NCBI GenBank assembly: GCA_029863175.1
Contig: JAOTVX010000011.1
Location: 1 to 64,000, forward strand
Source of the DNA: Betaproteobacteria bacterium
Lineage (GTDB): Bacteria; Pseudomonadota; Gammaproteobacteria; Burkholderiales; SG8-41
DNA length: 64,000 nt
Direction of reading: 5' to 3'
Shown here piece after piece: positions 47,671 through 56,227 of the stretch. Under the pieces are notes generated by a model. The model did no database searches and was not told the DNA's origin. It saw nothing but the letters and a program-made list of their open reading frames with translations. Position 1 is the stretch's first letter. Every line of letters begins with the position of its first letter. A program made the translations under genes and the position numbers.

Positions 47671-48333
47671 ATGAGAGCGCGCAAAGCAGGTCGCATAACA
47701 CCCCAGGTTTCCGCCCGGGTGGCGGAGCACATCGAGCGCCTGATCTCGGAGGGCAGCGTTGCAGCGGGCAACCGCATCAACGAGGCAGCGCTGGCTGAGC
47801 GATTGGGCGTCTCGCGCGCGCCGGTGCGCGAGGCGTTGCGCGGCCTCGAGGGCAAGGGTCTCCTTACCAAGATCGCCAACCGCGGCACCTTCGTGCGCGA
47901 GCTGTCCGTGAAGGAGATGCTCGACATCTTCGATATGCGGGCGCTGCTGATGGGCTACGGCGCCGAGCGCGCCACCGAACTGCTCAACGAAGAACGCAAG
48001 CGCGTCCTCGCGCGCCTGCTCGACCAGATGGACCGGGTGGCCAAGGCGCACGACGGCACGCGCTACTATCGGCTGAATCTCGAGTTTCACACCGCGATCA
48101 TCACCTTCTCGAACAACCGGCGGGCGGCGCGAGTCTACGAGGAGCTCGCCAAGGATCTCTTTCGTTTCCGGCGCAACTATTTCGACTTTTCCCCGAACAT
48201 GGCCAGGTCGAACGCGGAGCATCGCGCCGTTTACGACGCGATGGTCACAGGCAATGAGCGGGAGGCACGGCGGCTGGCGGAGGAGCATGTACAGCGGGGG
48301 AAGATCCGGGTTCTTCAGACGATAGGCCCATAA
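47671..48333 (+). CDS. GntR-family (FadR/FCD subfamily) transcriptional regulator
   Basis: A 220-residue regulator. The winged helix-turn-helix is RVAEHIERLISEGSVAAGNR, INEAALAERLGVSRAPVREA and LRGLEGKGLLTKIANRGTFV (about residues 12-75). The all-helical FCD ligand domain follows with the metal-site-like pattern YRLNLEFHTAI, NAEHRAVYDAM and EEHVQRGKIRV, carrying the expected Asp/His residues. It is divergent from the amidohydrolase remnant and may once have regulated it. It also lies just ahead of the F420 locus on the same strand. The inducer is unknown. Confidence 0.92.
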   Translation: MRARKAGRITPQVSARVAEHIERLISEGSVAAGNRINEAALAERLGVSRAPVREALRGLEGKGLLTKIANRGTFVRELSVKEMLDIFDMRALLMGYGAERATELLNEERKRVLARLLDQMDRVAKAHDGTRYYRLNLEFHTAIITFSNNRRAARVYEELAKDLFRFRRNYFDFSPNMARSNAEHRAVYDAMVTGNEREARRLAEEHVQRGKIRVLQTIGP

Positions 48334-48393
48334 GGTCTGCGCGCGACATCTGCGACCGAAGAGAGTGATCATGGTTTCCAGCGAGGATAGCAA

Positions 48394-49347
48394 ATGAGGT
48401 TGGGCATACTGATACCTCACAGAGCAGTGGTACTGCAGTCCGTCAGGCGGCCGCCGGTGGAGGAGTGCTGGCAGGTCGCGCGGTTGTGCGATGAAGCGGG
48501 GATGGACTTGTGGGTCGGCGACAGCGTCGTCGCCAAGCCGCGGCTCGAGCCGCTTACGACGCTCGCCTATCTTGCGGCGATTACGAAACGGGCGCGCCTC
48601 GGGACGGCGATCCTGCTGCCCGCCCTGCGCCAGCCGACGGTGCTGGCGCACGCGCTCGCGAACATCGACCAGCTCTCGCAGGGACGGCTCGTTCTCGGGC
48701 TGGGGGTCGGCTGGGGGCTTCCGGAGATCGTGCGGGAATGGGAAGCGTGCGGGCGCGAACACAAGCGGCGCGCGAAAGACCTGGAGGAGCATGTGATCGT
48801 GTGGCGCAAGCTCTGGAGCGGGGAGCCGGTCACTCATCAGGGCAACGGCTTCAAGCTGAGCGATCACACCATCGGACCGTTGCCATGGACGGAGGCCGGG
48901 CCGCCGGTGTTGATCACGGCGGGTAACCGCGGCGAATTCATCCCAGCCCAGATCGACCGTGTCGGGCGCCTGGGCGACGGCGTGGTGACGACCTACCTGA
49001 CCGATGACGATTGCCGCAAGCTGCGGCAGGTTTGCGACGAGGCATTGGTCAGGCACGGTCGGCCGCGCCCGGGCTTTCCGATGTGTGTCTACACCACGGT
49101 GCGGATCGAAGACGATGCAGCAAAGGCGGAGGCACTGACGCGCGAGTTCCTTCAGAAGTACTACGGCGGCGGCGTCAACTATCGCGGCTTGATGGGGCTC
49201 GGACCGGCAGGGGCCGTGGTGGAAACGCTGAAGCGTTACGAGGAGGCCGGGGCTACGGACCTTTGTATCAGATTCGCCGGTACGGATCAGGTACCGCAAT
49301 TGGAGAGGTTCATCCGGGATGTCGCCCCGGCCTTTGCTGCGCGATGA
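48394..49347 (+). CDS. LLM-class (luciferase-like) F420-dependent oxidoreductase
   Basis: A 317-residue protein with the bacterial luciferase-like TIM barrel. MRLGILIPHRAVVLQSVRRP opens it, followed by VARLCDEAGMDLWVGDSVVA, TLAYLAAITKRARLGTAILL, LPALRQPTVLAHALANIDQL and SQGRLVLGLGVGWG. The last is the conserved barrel segment of F420-dependent members of the family. The directly following F420 biosynthesis genes support F420 rather than FMN as cofactor. It would reduce or oxidise an unknown substrate by hydride transfer. It is probably co-transcribed with fbiC (38-base gap). Confidence 0.88.
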   Translation: MRLGILIPHRAVVLQSVRRPPVEECWQVARLCDEAGMDLWVGDSVVAKPRLEPLTTLAYLAAITKRARLGTAILLPALRQPTVLAHALANIDQLSQGRLVLGLGVGWGLPEIVREWEACGREHKRRAKDLEEHVIVWRKLWSGEPVTHQGNGFKLSDHTIGPLPWTEAGPPVLITAGNRGEFIPAQIDRVGRLGDGVVTTYLTDDDCRKLRQVCDEALVRHGRPRPGFPMCVYTTVRIEDDAAKAEALTREFLQKYYGGGVNYRGLMGLGPAGAVVETLKRYEEAGATDLCIRFAGTDQVPQLERFIRDVAPAFAAR

Positions 49348-49385
49348 CATGCGGACGAGATTCACGCCGTTTCTAGTTAGAAAGC

Positions 49386-51770
49386 ATGAAGGCGATCAGT
49401 AGCTCGGACATCGAGGGTTGGCTGAATGGGGCGGCGGCCGAGGTGATGCCGCCCGCGGCGCGGCTGCGTGATATCGGGCACGGGCGGGTGGTGTCGTACT
49501 CGCGCAAGGTGTTCATCCCGCTCACCCGGCTTTGCCGCGATGTCTGCAGCTATTGCACATTTGCGCGCTCGCCCCGGCCGGGCGAGTCGGCGTACCTGTC
49601 GCCTGATGAGGTACTCGCGATCGCGCGGGCGGGGCATGAGGCGGGCTGCCACGAAGCGTTGTTCACTTTGGGCGACAGGCCGGAGCGGCGCTGGAAAGCG
49701 GTGCGGCAAGCGCTCGACGCGCTCGGATTTTCCAGCACGGTGGATTACCTCTCGGCAATGTGCGAGCGGGTCCAGCGCGAGACCGGGTTGCTTCCGCACG
49801 TGAACGCGGGCGTACTGTCCGTGGAGGAAATGGCGCGGTTGCGCGCGGTGAGCGCGTCGCAGGGCCTCATGCTGGAGAGCCTGGCGGAACGATTATGCGA
49901 GCGCGGCGGCCCGCACTTCGGCTCGCCGGACAAGCGTCCTGCAGCACGGCTCGCGATGCTGCGCGCGGCAGGGGAGCTTCGCATCCCTTTCACGACCGGC
50001 ATCCTCATCGGCATCGGTGAGACCCGCCGCGAGCGAATCGACGCGCTCCTCGCGATCCGGGGCGTGCACGAGACGTTCGGGCACGTCCAGGAAGTGATCA
50101 TCCAGAACTTCCGCGCGAAACCCGGCACCCGAATGGCCGCCGCGCCCGACGCGTCGCGCGAGGAGCTGCTGTGGACTATCGCGATCGCGCGTCACGTCCT
50201 CGGGCCCGACATAAACATCCAGGCACCGCCGAACCTCAGCGGCGAGCACTGCGCAACGCTGATCGATGCGGGCATCAACGACTGGGGAGGCGTCTCGCCG
50301 GTCACGCCCGACCACGTCAACCCAGAGGCGCCGTGGCCGACGATCACGGCGCTGCGCAGCACAACGGAAGCAAGCGGCAAGCTGCTGGTGGAGCGCCTGC
50401 CGAGCTATCCGCTCTATTGCCGGGAAGCGCCCTACTGGCACGCGCCGGAAATCGCGCGGGCGGTCGTGCGTGCAGCCGATGCGGAAGGCTTTGCCCGCGC
50501 GGACGAATGGTCGCCGGGCCTGAGGGTAGCGCCTGCGCCGTGGGCGCGCCGCGCCGCGGGAGCGATCCCAGCCGAGCTGGAGCGCGTCGCGGCGAAGGCG
50601 CGCGCGGGCGACGCGCTGGCGGAAGGGGAGATTGTTCGGCTCTTTCATGCCCGCGACTGCGAGTTCGATTATGTGTGCGATCAGGCGGATCGACTGCGCC
50701 GGGAGACCGTGGGCGATACGGTGCGCTACGTGGTGAACCGAAATATCAACTACACTAATATCTGCGTCTATCGCTGCACGTTCTGTGCGTTCTCCAAGGG
50801 CCGCCCGGCGGTTTCGCTCCGCGGCGCGCCGTACGAGGTGCCGCTCCACGAAATCCCGCGGCGGGTTGCCGAAGCGTGGGCGCGGGGCGCGACGGAAGTG
50901 TGCATGCAGGGCGGCATACACCCCGACTACACGGGCGAGACCTATCTCGGCGTCGTGCGCGCGGCGAGGGAAGCTGCGCCCGGAATCCACGTCCACGCGT
51001 TCACGCCACTGGAAGTCGTTCATGGAGCGGCGACGCTCGGGCTTACCACGCGCGAGTTCCTGGAAGAGTTGATCGCTGCCGGGCTGGGGAGTCTGCCGGG
51101 AACCGCGGCGGAAATTCTCGACGACGAAGTCCGGGCCCGCATCTGCCCCGACAAGGTGACGACGGCCGCGTGGCTCGGCGTGATGGAGGCTGCGCACGAG
51201 CTCGGGCTGAGATCCACGGCGACCATCATGTTCGGCCACGTCGACGCGCCGCAGCATTGGGCACGCCACCTCGCGCGCATTCGTGAGTTGCAGGCTCGCA
51301 CGCGCGGCTTCACCGAATTCGTTCCTCTGCCCTTCGTGCACATGGCCTCGCCCGTTTACCTGGCGGGAGAGGCGCGTAAAGGACCGACGTTCCGCGAGGC
51401 GGTGCTGATGCACGCCGTCTCCCGGTTGGCGCTGCACGGCGCCATTCCCAATATCCAGGTGTCGTGGGTCAAGATGGGCTCAGCGGGCGCCGCCGTCTGT
51501 CTGGAAGCCGGCGCCAATGACCTCGGCGGCACGCTGATGAACGAGAGCATCTCCCGCGCCGCGGGCACGCAGCACGGCCAGGAGATGCCGCCGGCGCGCA
51601 TGGATGAGTTGATCTGCTCCCTGGGACGGGTCCCGGCGCAGCGCACGACGCTCTACGGCGTGCCCCCCGCTGCCTGCGCAATCAGATCGTATGATGCGCT
51701 GCCGCTCGAGCCGGTGATCAATCCGCCGCCGGCGCCTCGGCGGGAGCGCCCGCGCGCGAGGGCCGCTTGA
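49386..51770 (+). CDS. fbiC: FO synthase, fused CofG-CofH (FbiC type)
   Basis: A 794-residue fusion of two radical SAM enzymes that make the deazaflavin FO from 5-amino-6-ribitylamino-uracil and tyrosine. The CofG half (about 1-370) has the cluster motif CRDVCSYCTF near residue 49 and GILIGIGETRRERIDALLAI. The CofH half (about 400-780) has NRNINYTNICVYRCTFCAFS near residue 455, TEVCMQGGIHPDYTGETYLG and TATIMFGHVDAPQHWARHLA. Both CxxxCxxC motifs are intact. The fused form is typical of actinobacteria and some proteobacteria; archaea have separate genes. It overlaps the next gene by 4 bases. Confidence 0.96.
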   Translation: MKAISSSDIEGWLNGAAAEVMPPAARLRDIGHGRVVSYSRKVFIPLTRLCRDVCSYCTFARSPRPGESAYLSPDEVLAIARAGHEAGCHEALFTLGDRPERRWKAVRQALDALGFSSTVDYLSAMCERVQRETGLLPHVNAGVLSVEEMARLRAVSASQGLMLESLAERLCERGGPHFGSPDKRPAARLAMLRAAGELRIPFTTGILIGIGETRRERIDALLAIRGVHETFGHVQEVIIQNFRAKPGTRMAAAPDASREELLWTIAIARHVLGPDINIQAPPNLSGEHCATLIDAGINDWGGVSPVTPDHVNPEAPWPTITALRSTTEASGKLLVERLPSYPLYCREAPYWHAPEIARAVVRAADAEGFARADEWSPGLRVAPAPWARRAAGAIPAELERVAAKARAGDALAEGEIVRLFHARDCEFDYVCDQADRLRRETVGDTVRYVVNRNINYTNICVYRCTFCAFSKGRPAVSLRGAPYEVPLHEIPRRVAEAWARGATEVCMQGGIHPDYTGETYLGVVRAAREAAPGIHVHAFTPLEVVHGAATLGLTTREFLEELIAAGLGSLPGTAAEILDDEVRARICPDKVTTAAWLGVMEAAHELGLRSTATIMFGHVDAPQHWARHLARIRELQARTRGFTEFVPLPFVHMASPVYLAGEARKGPTFREAVLMHAVSRLALHGAIPNIQVSWVKMGSAGAAVCLEAGANDLGGTLMNESISRAAGTQHGQEMPPARMDELICSLGRVPAQRTTLYGVPPAACAIRSYDALPLEPVINPPPAPRRERPRARAA

Positions 51771-52441
51771 GCCCCCGCCGCGTCATCGGAGTGCTGGGCG
51801 GCACCGGCGCGGAGGGAAGCGGGCTTGCGTTGCGTTGGGCCGCTGCCGGTCACGAGGTGATCATCGGCTCGCGCTCGCTTGAGAAAGCGCGGGCTGCGGC
51901 GCAGGAGCTCACCGCCCAGCTGGCCGGGCGCGGAAGCGTGCGTGGCGCCGGCAATCGCGAGGCGGCACAGGCCGCCTCGATCGTCGTCCTCGCTGTGCCT
52001 TATGCCGCCCAGGCCGCGACTGCAGAGGACGTGCGTGAGGCGCTGCAAGGCAAGATTCTCGTCGATGTCACGGTGCCGTTGGTTCCCCCGCGCCTGGACC
52101 GGGTGCAACTGCCGAACGGCGAGTCCGCGGTGCTGGCCCTGCAGCGCCAATTGGGCAATGGCGTAAAAGTGGTCTCCGCATTCCAGAACGTCTCGGCGGT
52201 ACACCTGAAGGATCTCACGCACACGATCGATTGCGATGTGCTCGTTTGTGGTGACGACGCACAGGCACGCGAGGTCGTGATCGAGATGGCGCGCGACGCG
52301 GGACTGCAAGCGTGGCACGCCGGTGCGCTCGCCAATTCAGCCGCAGTAGAGGCCCTGACCTCGGTGCTGATCGCGCTCAACAAGCGCTACAAGGTGCCGG
52401 CGTCGGGGATTCGGATTACCGGGCTGCCCGAAGGGCAGTGA
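51767..52441 (+). CDS. npdG: F420:NADPH oxidoreductase (Fno/NpdG-like)
   Basis: A 224-residue Rossmann protein that transfers hydride between F420 and NADP(H). The nucleotide-binding loop is VIGVLGGTGAEGSGLALRWA, followed by GHEVIIGSRSLEKARAAAQE with the SR residues that bind the NADPH 2'-phosphate. IVVLAVPYAAQAATAEDVRE, LVDVTVPLVPPR and VSAFQNVSAVHLKDLTHTID are family segments. The start TTG at 51767 overlaps the fbiC stop. It couples the F420 pool to NADPH in the cytoplasm. Confidence 0.93.
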   Translation: MSPRRVIGVLGGTGAEGSGLALRWAAAGHEVIIGSRSLEKARAAAQELTAQLAGRGSVRGAGNREAAQAASIVVLAVPYAAQAATAEDVREALQGKILVDVTVPLVPPRLDRVQLPNGESAVLALQRQLGNGVKVVSAFQNVSAVHLKDLTHTIDCDVLVCGDDAQAREVVIEMARDAGLQAWHAGALANSAAVEALTSVLIALNKRYKVPASGIRITGLPEGQ

Positions 52442-52469
52442 CTAAGTGATTTTGAGGACAAGAGAAAAA

Positions 52470-52600
52470 AACACGGCCACGGAACCACACGGAAGCACAC
52501 GAAAAATTGTTGTTCCACTACAGCGCATTTTTGTGCTCAGATCTTCGTCCGTGTAATTCCGTGGTGAGTGATTTTCTAATTTCACGGTTTCTTGAAAGCG
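52470..52600. repeat. CCACGGAA-type inverted repeat, long form (copy 3)
   Basis: GGCCACGGAACCACACGGAA leads to CACACGAAAAATTGTTGTTC, ACTACAGCGCA, a spacer, TCTTCGTCCGTGTAATTCCG and TTTCACGGTTTCTTGAAAG. It lies inside the F420 locus between npdG and cofE. Confidence 0.75.
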
Positions 52601-52625
52601 GTTCTGGTTACTCAGGCATCCAGCG

Positions 52626-53390
52626 ATGCGAATGCTAACGCTCATAGCACTGCCTGGCATTCCGGAAGTCCGGCCGGGGGACCGGCTCGCGGCATTGATC
52701 GTCGCGGCGCTGGATCGCGCGGCCGCACGGCTCGAGCCCGATGACGTCCTGATTGTGGCTCAGAAAATCATATCGAAGGCGGAGGGCCGGTTCGCGCGTC
52801 TCTCAGACGTCACGCCGTCGGCCCGGGCGCGCGAGGTGGGCAGGGCGGTCGGTCGCGACCCGCGGCTGGTCGAACTGGTGTTGCGCGAGTCGCGCGGCGT
52901 GCTGCGCGTGAAACCGGGCGTTCTGATCGCCGAGCACCGCCTGGGTTTTGTCATGGCCAACGCGGGGGTGGACCAGTCGAACGTGCCGCATGCGGAGACG
53001 GCCGAGACCGCGCTCATGCTCCCCGAGGACCCTGACGCATCCGCGCGCCGGCTGCAGGAGGAGTTGCATGAGGCTTGCGGCGTGGAGGCGGGCATCGTGA
53101 TCAATGACAGCTTCGGGCGCGCGTGGCGCAACGGCGTGACGGGCGTCGCGATCGGCGTTGCAGGCGTGCCCGCACTGGTAGATTTGCGCGGCAGCGCGGA
53201 CCGGGAGGGAAGGCCGCTGCGCGTCACCCAGGTCGCGGCAGCGGACGAGCTCGCAGCAGCGGGCTCGCTCCTAATGGGGCAGGCCGACGAGGGCTGCCCC
53301 GTGGTGCTCGCCCGCGGGTTTCCTTACGCGGGGCGCGAGAGTTCTACGCGCGAGCTGATTCGCCCTGAAACCGAGGATCTCTTCCGATGA
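52626..53390 (+). CDS. cofE: Coenzyme F420-0:L-glutamate ligase
   Basis: A 254-residue GTP-dependent ligase that adds glutamates to F420-0. Family segments are ALPGIPEVRPGDRLAALIVA, DDVLIVAQKIISKAEGR, SRGVLRVKPGVLIAEHRLGF, VMANAGVDQSNVP and INDSFGRAWRNGVTGVAIGV. It corresponds to the N-terminal half of actinobacterial FbiB; the nitroreductase-like C-terminal half that reduces dehydro-F420 is absent. ATG 52632 is an alternative start. The stop overlaps the cofD start by 4 bases. Confidence 0.95.
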   Translation: MRMLTLIALPGIPEVRPGDRLAALIVAALDRAAARLEPDDVLIVAQKIISKAEGRFARLSDVTPSARAREVGRAVGRDPRLVELVLRESRGVLRVKPGVLIAEHRLGFVMANAGVDQSNVPHAETAETALMLPEDPDASARRLQEELHEACGVEAGIVINDSFGRAWRNGVTGVAIGVAGVPALVDLRGSADREGRPLRVTQVAAADELAAAGSLLMGQADEGCPVVLARGFPYAGRESSTRELIRPETEDLFR

Positions 53391-54334
53391 TCGTGGCGCT
53401 CGCCGGGGGCGTGGGCGGCGCCCGCCTCGCGGCCGGCCTCGCAGCCGTGGTGCCGCCGCAGCGGCTTGCGGTCGTCGTGAACACCGGTGACGATTTCGAG
53501 CATCTGGGCCTTAGCATTTGCCCCGACCTCGACACCGTCCTGTATACGCTGGCCGGCGTGAACAACCCTGTGCTTGGTTGGGGCCGGGCCGATGAGACCT
53601 GGCACTTCATGCAGACACTGGAAGCGCTCGGCGGTACGACCTGGTTCCGGCTGGGGGATCGTGACCTCGCGCTGCACATTCTGCGCACGCAGGCGTTGTG
53701 CGCGGGCATCGCGCTGTCAGAGGTGACACGGCAAATCGCCGCGCGGCTTGGCGTCCGGGCTGCGGTGATGCCGATGAGCGACACCCCCGTGCGCACGCGC
53801 GTTCGCACCACGGCAGGCGAGTTGGATTTTCAGGACTACTTCGTGCGCCGGCAGTGCCACCCACGGGTGAGAGGGTTGCGCTTTGCCGGCTGCCGCAAGG
53901 CGCGCCCGCCGCGGGCCCTGAGAACCCTCATGGGCTCGGGCCGCGTCCGCGCGGTCGTCGTATGCCCGTCCAATCCGTACCTCAGCGTGGCGCCGATTCT
54001 CAGTGTTCCCGCGATACGCGGCTGGCTCGAGCGGCGCGATTTTCCCGTGGTGGCCGTGTCGCCGATCGTGAGCGGCGCGGCGATTAAAGGCCCCGCGGCA
54101 AAGATCATGGGCGAACTAGGCTGCGAGGTGAGCGCATTGGGCGTCGTCCGTCACTACGGTAAACGTGTCGACGGCTGGGTGATCGACCGGCGCGACGCGA
54201 AGCTGAAGGCCGCGATCGAGAGCCAGGGCAAGGCGGTGCTCGTGACGGACACGATCATGACCGGTCCCCGCAAGAGCGCTGCGCTTGCCCGGCGCGTGGT
54301 TGCCTTCGCGCAGTTACTGGCGGAAGAGCACTAA
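53387..54334 (+). CDS. cofD: 2-phospho-L-lactate transferase (CofD/FbiA)
   Basis: A 315-residue enzyme that joins FO to the phospho-acid moiety of a GDP- or GMP-activated donor, making F420-0 or dehydro-F420-0. MIVALAGGVGGARLAAGLAA is the conserved start. VVVNTGDDFEHLGLSICPDL DTVLYTL, GWGRADETWHFMQTLEALGG, WFRLGDRDLALHILRTQAL and the C-terminal AAIKGPAAKIMGELG are diagnostic. Donor choice (lactate, PEP or glycerate type) is set mainly by CofC and cannot be told here. The gene overlaps cofE. Confidence 0.95.
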   Translation: MIVALAGGVGGARLAAGLAAVVPPQRLAVVVNTGDDFEHLGLSICPDLDTVLYTLAGVNNPVLGWGRADETWHFMQTLEALGGTTWFRLGDRDLALHILRTQALCAGIALSEVTRQIAARLGVRAAVMPMSDTPVRTRVRTTAGELDFQDYFVRRQCHPRVRGLRFAGCRKARPPRALRTLMGSGRVRAVVVCPSNPYLSVAPILSVPAIRGWLERRDFPVVAVSPIVSGAAIKGPAAKIMGELGCEVSALGVVRHYGKRVDGWVIDRRDAKLKAAIESQGKAVLVTDTIMTGPRKSAALARRVVAFAQLLAEEH

Positions 54335-54342
54335 GATTTCTA

Positions 54343-54450
54343 TTGCCAAGACGCCAAGGCCGCCAGGAAGACCAAACATACAAACTGAACCGCGGAGACG
54401 CGGAAAAAAACGAAACCAATAATTGAACCGCCAAGACGCCAAAGCCGCCA
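54343..54450. repeat. CGCCAAGR repeat inside the F420 locus
   Basis: TTGCCAAGACGCCAAGGCCG (54343), GAACCGCGGAGACGCGG (54385) and GAACCGCCAAGACGCCAAAG (54424-54445): three blocks in one direction with 9-base periodicity. Confidence 0.6.
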
Positions 54451-54509
54451 ACAGGAAAACCAGTCATGATTGAATTGATGTTTGGTCATGCATAAACCAG
54501 CCCGGCAAA

Positions 54510-54590
54510 TGCAGCAGTCACCGGTGACTAGTCACCCGTCACGAGTCACGGGTCACCCGTCACCCGTCACTCATCACTCGTCATGCATTT
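54510..54590. repeat. CGTCACC repeat upstream of cofC
   Basis: About nine degenerate 7-base units (TCACCCGTCACGAGTCACGG and onward). They read GTGACGG on the minus strand, opposite to the flanking genes, an exception to the usual polarity. They extend the open frame upstream of cofC with a VTSHPSRVTGHPSPVT peptide that is not part of the enzyme. Confidence 0.65.
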
Positions 54591-54601
54591 CGCGCAGCGG
54601 C

Positions 54602-55228
54602 GTGTGGGTGGTGTTGCCGATGCGCGGGATCGAGACCGGCAAGACGCGGCTCGCGCCGGTGCTCGACGCGGCCGCGCGTGCGCGATTAAATCGCTGGCTG
54701 CTCACCCGCACGCTGGACGTGATCGGGCAGTGGCAATGCACGCTTGCGCGCTGCATCGTCGTCAGCCCTTGCGCAATGACACTCGAGCTGGCGCGGTTGG
54801 CCGGTGCAGAGACAGTGCATGAGCACGCGGATGCACAGGAGCTTAACGCGGCGGTGGCGCTCGGCGCGGCTTATGCGGCGCGGCGCAGCGCCGGACGCGT
54901 GCTGGCTCTGCCTTGCGACCTGCCGTGGATCACGGCAGAATCGCTCACCGCCCTGGCGCGCGAAGCTGGGCCACCAGGGCACGTGGTAATCGCCCCGGAC
55001 AGAGCGAGGAACGGTACTAATGCGCTGCTGATCGATGTCTCGCCATTGCCGGAATTCAGATTTGGGAGCCGGAGCTTTGCTCGACACCTGGCGTGGGCCG
55101 CCGTCCGCGGCCGGGCGAGCACGGTTCTGTTCCGGCCGGAACTTGAATTCGATCTCGACACACCGGAAGATTTTGGCGTCTGGTCGCGCGGGCTGATGCG
55201 CGAGCCAGCGGACGTAATTCTTGCGTGA
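54602..55228 (+). CDS. cofC: 2-phospho-L-lactate guanylyltransferase family (CofC/FbiD)
   Basis: A protein of about 208 residues that activates a phospho-acid with GTP for CofD. VWVVLPMRGIETGKTRLAPV is the nucleotide-binding start. LALPCDLPWITAESLTAL holds the metal-binding Asp, and VVIAPDRARNGTNALLID and FDLDTPEDFGVWSRGL follow. The GTG at 54602 fits the family's usual N-terminus; an upstream ATG would add about 40 residues of repeat-derived peptide. Phospholactate, PEP or 3-phosphoglycerate could be the substrate, as differing specificities are known. It is the last gene of the F420 locus. Confidence 0.9.
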   Translation: MWVVLPMRGIETGKTRLAPVLDAAARARLNRWLLTRTLDVIGQWQCTLARCIVVSPCAMTLELARLAGAETVHEHADAQELNAAVALGAAYAARRSAGRVLALPCDLPWITAESLTALAREAGPPGHVVIAPDRARNGTNALLIDVSPLPEFRFGSRSFARHLAWAAVRGRASTVLFRPELEFDLDTPEDFGVWSRGLMREPADVILA

Positions 55229-55360
55229 CCGAAGGGAAACGGGAAACGTAACCACAAATGTAATCACTGTGAGGGAAGACAAAGCATGAAACCTGTTATG
55301 AGCTGGTTGATAAAACAGGCCGGAATCAGGATGAAGTAGGCGGTATCGGAGGAGAAAGAG

Positions 55361-55945
55361 ATGAAAGTGAGAATCAACCCAAAGCGCACGGCGGTGCTCG
55401 TGCTCGATGTGCAAAACGACCTGGTGCGCATGACGCCGCGCATCCACGAGAATCGCATCCTCGAGAACATCGCGGCCGTCATCGGCACCGCGCGGCGCAA
55501 GAAAATGCCGGTGATCCATATCACCGCTTCAGTGCGCGGCGACTTCCTCGACATCCCCCGCGACAGTCCGCTGTGGGACGGGCTGCGCAAGTCGCGCCAG
55601 CTCATCTTCGGCACGAAGGGCGCCGCGATTCACCCGAAGGTGCGGCCGCTGAAGCGCGAGCTAGTGCTCAACAAGACGTGCGTAGATCCGTTTCTGACAA
55701 CCAATCTCGGGCAGGCGCTGCAGAACCACGACGTGAACACGGTGGTCCTCACCGGCCTGTGGACCAACTGGGTGGTCGAAGCCACAGCGCGCCACGCGAG
55801 CGACATGGGCTACCGCGTCTATATCCCCCGCCAGTGCGTGGCGAGCAACACCTTCGAGAATCACGACTTCGCGATCAACCGCATCCTGCCAACGATCTGC
55901 TATATCGTGAACGTGAAGGACGTTTTGGTCGCCATGCGGGGATGA
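55361..55945 (+). CDS. Isochorismatase-fold (cysteine hydrolase family) protein lacking the nucleophilic Cys
   Basis: A 194-residue alpha/beta hydrolase of the isochorismatase superfamily. TAVLVLDVQNDLVRM holds Asp16 of the triad and ELVLNKTCVDPFLTTNL the Lys. The segment TGLWTNWVVEATARHASDMG has Val where cysteine hydrolases (nicotinamidase, N-carbamoylsarcosine amidase) have their nucleophile. True isochorismatases also lack it, so a vinyl-ether hydrolase role or a non-catalytic role are both possible. GGAGGAGAAAG precedes the ATG. It stands alone; the repeat array follows. Confidence 0.88.
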   Translation: MKVRINPKRTAVLVLDVQNDLVRMTPRIHENRILENIAAVIGTARRKKMPVIHITASVRGDFLDIPRDSPLWDGLRKSRQLIFGTKGAAIHPKVRPLKRELVLNKTCVDPFLTTNLGQALQNHDVNTVVLTGLWTNWVVEATARHASDMGYRVYIPRQCVASNTFENHDFAINRILPTICYIVNVKDVLVAMRG

Positions 55946-55997
55946 CGAAGGGACGGACCGCCCCTAGAGCGGAAAGGGTGCCGCGCGACGTTGCGAA

Positions 55998-56215
55998 TAA
56001 TCGTGATGGAAAATGGTGATGAGAAGTGGTGATGAATGATGGTGATGGAAAACCGGCCGGAACCCATCACCAGTAATCATCACCAGTAATCATCACCAGT
56101 AATCATCACCAGTAATCATCACCAGTAATCATCACCAGTAATCATCACCAGTAATCATCACCAGTAATCATCACCAGTAATCATCACCAGTAATCATCAC
56201 CAGCATCTCATCGCC
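55998..56215. repeat. Inverted GGTGATG arm and 13-bp tandem array (10 copies)
   Basis: The left arm is GTGATGGAAAATGGTGATGA with further units (56003-56048). After a GC spacer comes a tandem array of ATCACCAGTAATC, period 13, about 10.6 copies and almost without mismatch (56066-56203), then degenerate ends. The two neighbouring genes converge on it. There are no spacers, so it is not a CRISPR array. Confidence 0.9.
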
Positions 56216-56227
56216 AGTTGGGCGTGC

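Noticed and set aside
56066..56203. Possible CRISPR array
   Set aside because: The 13-base units are directly adjacent with no spacers, and no cas genes are present in the window.
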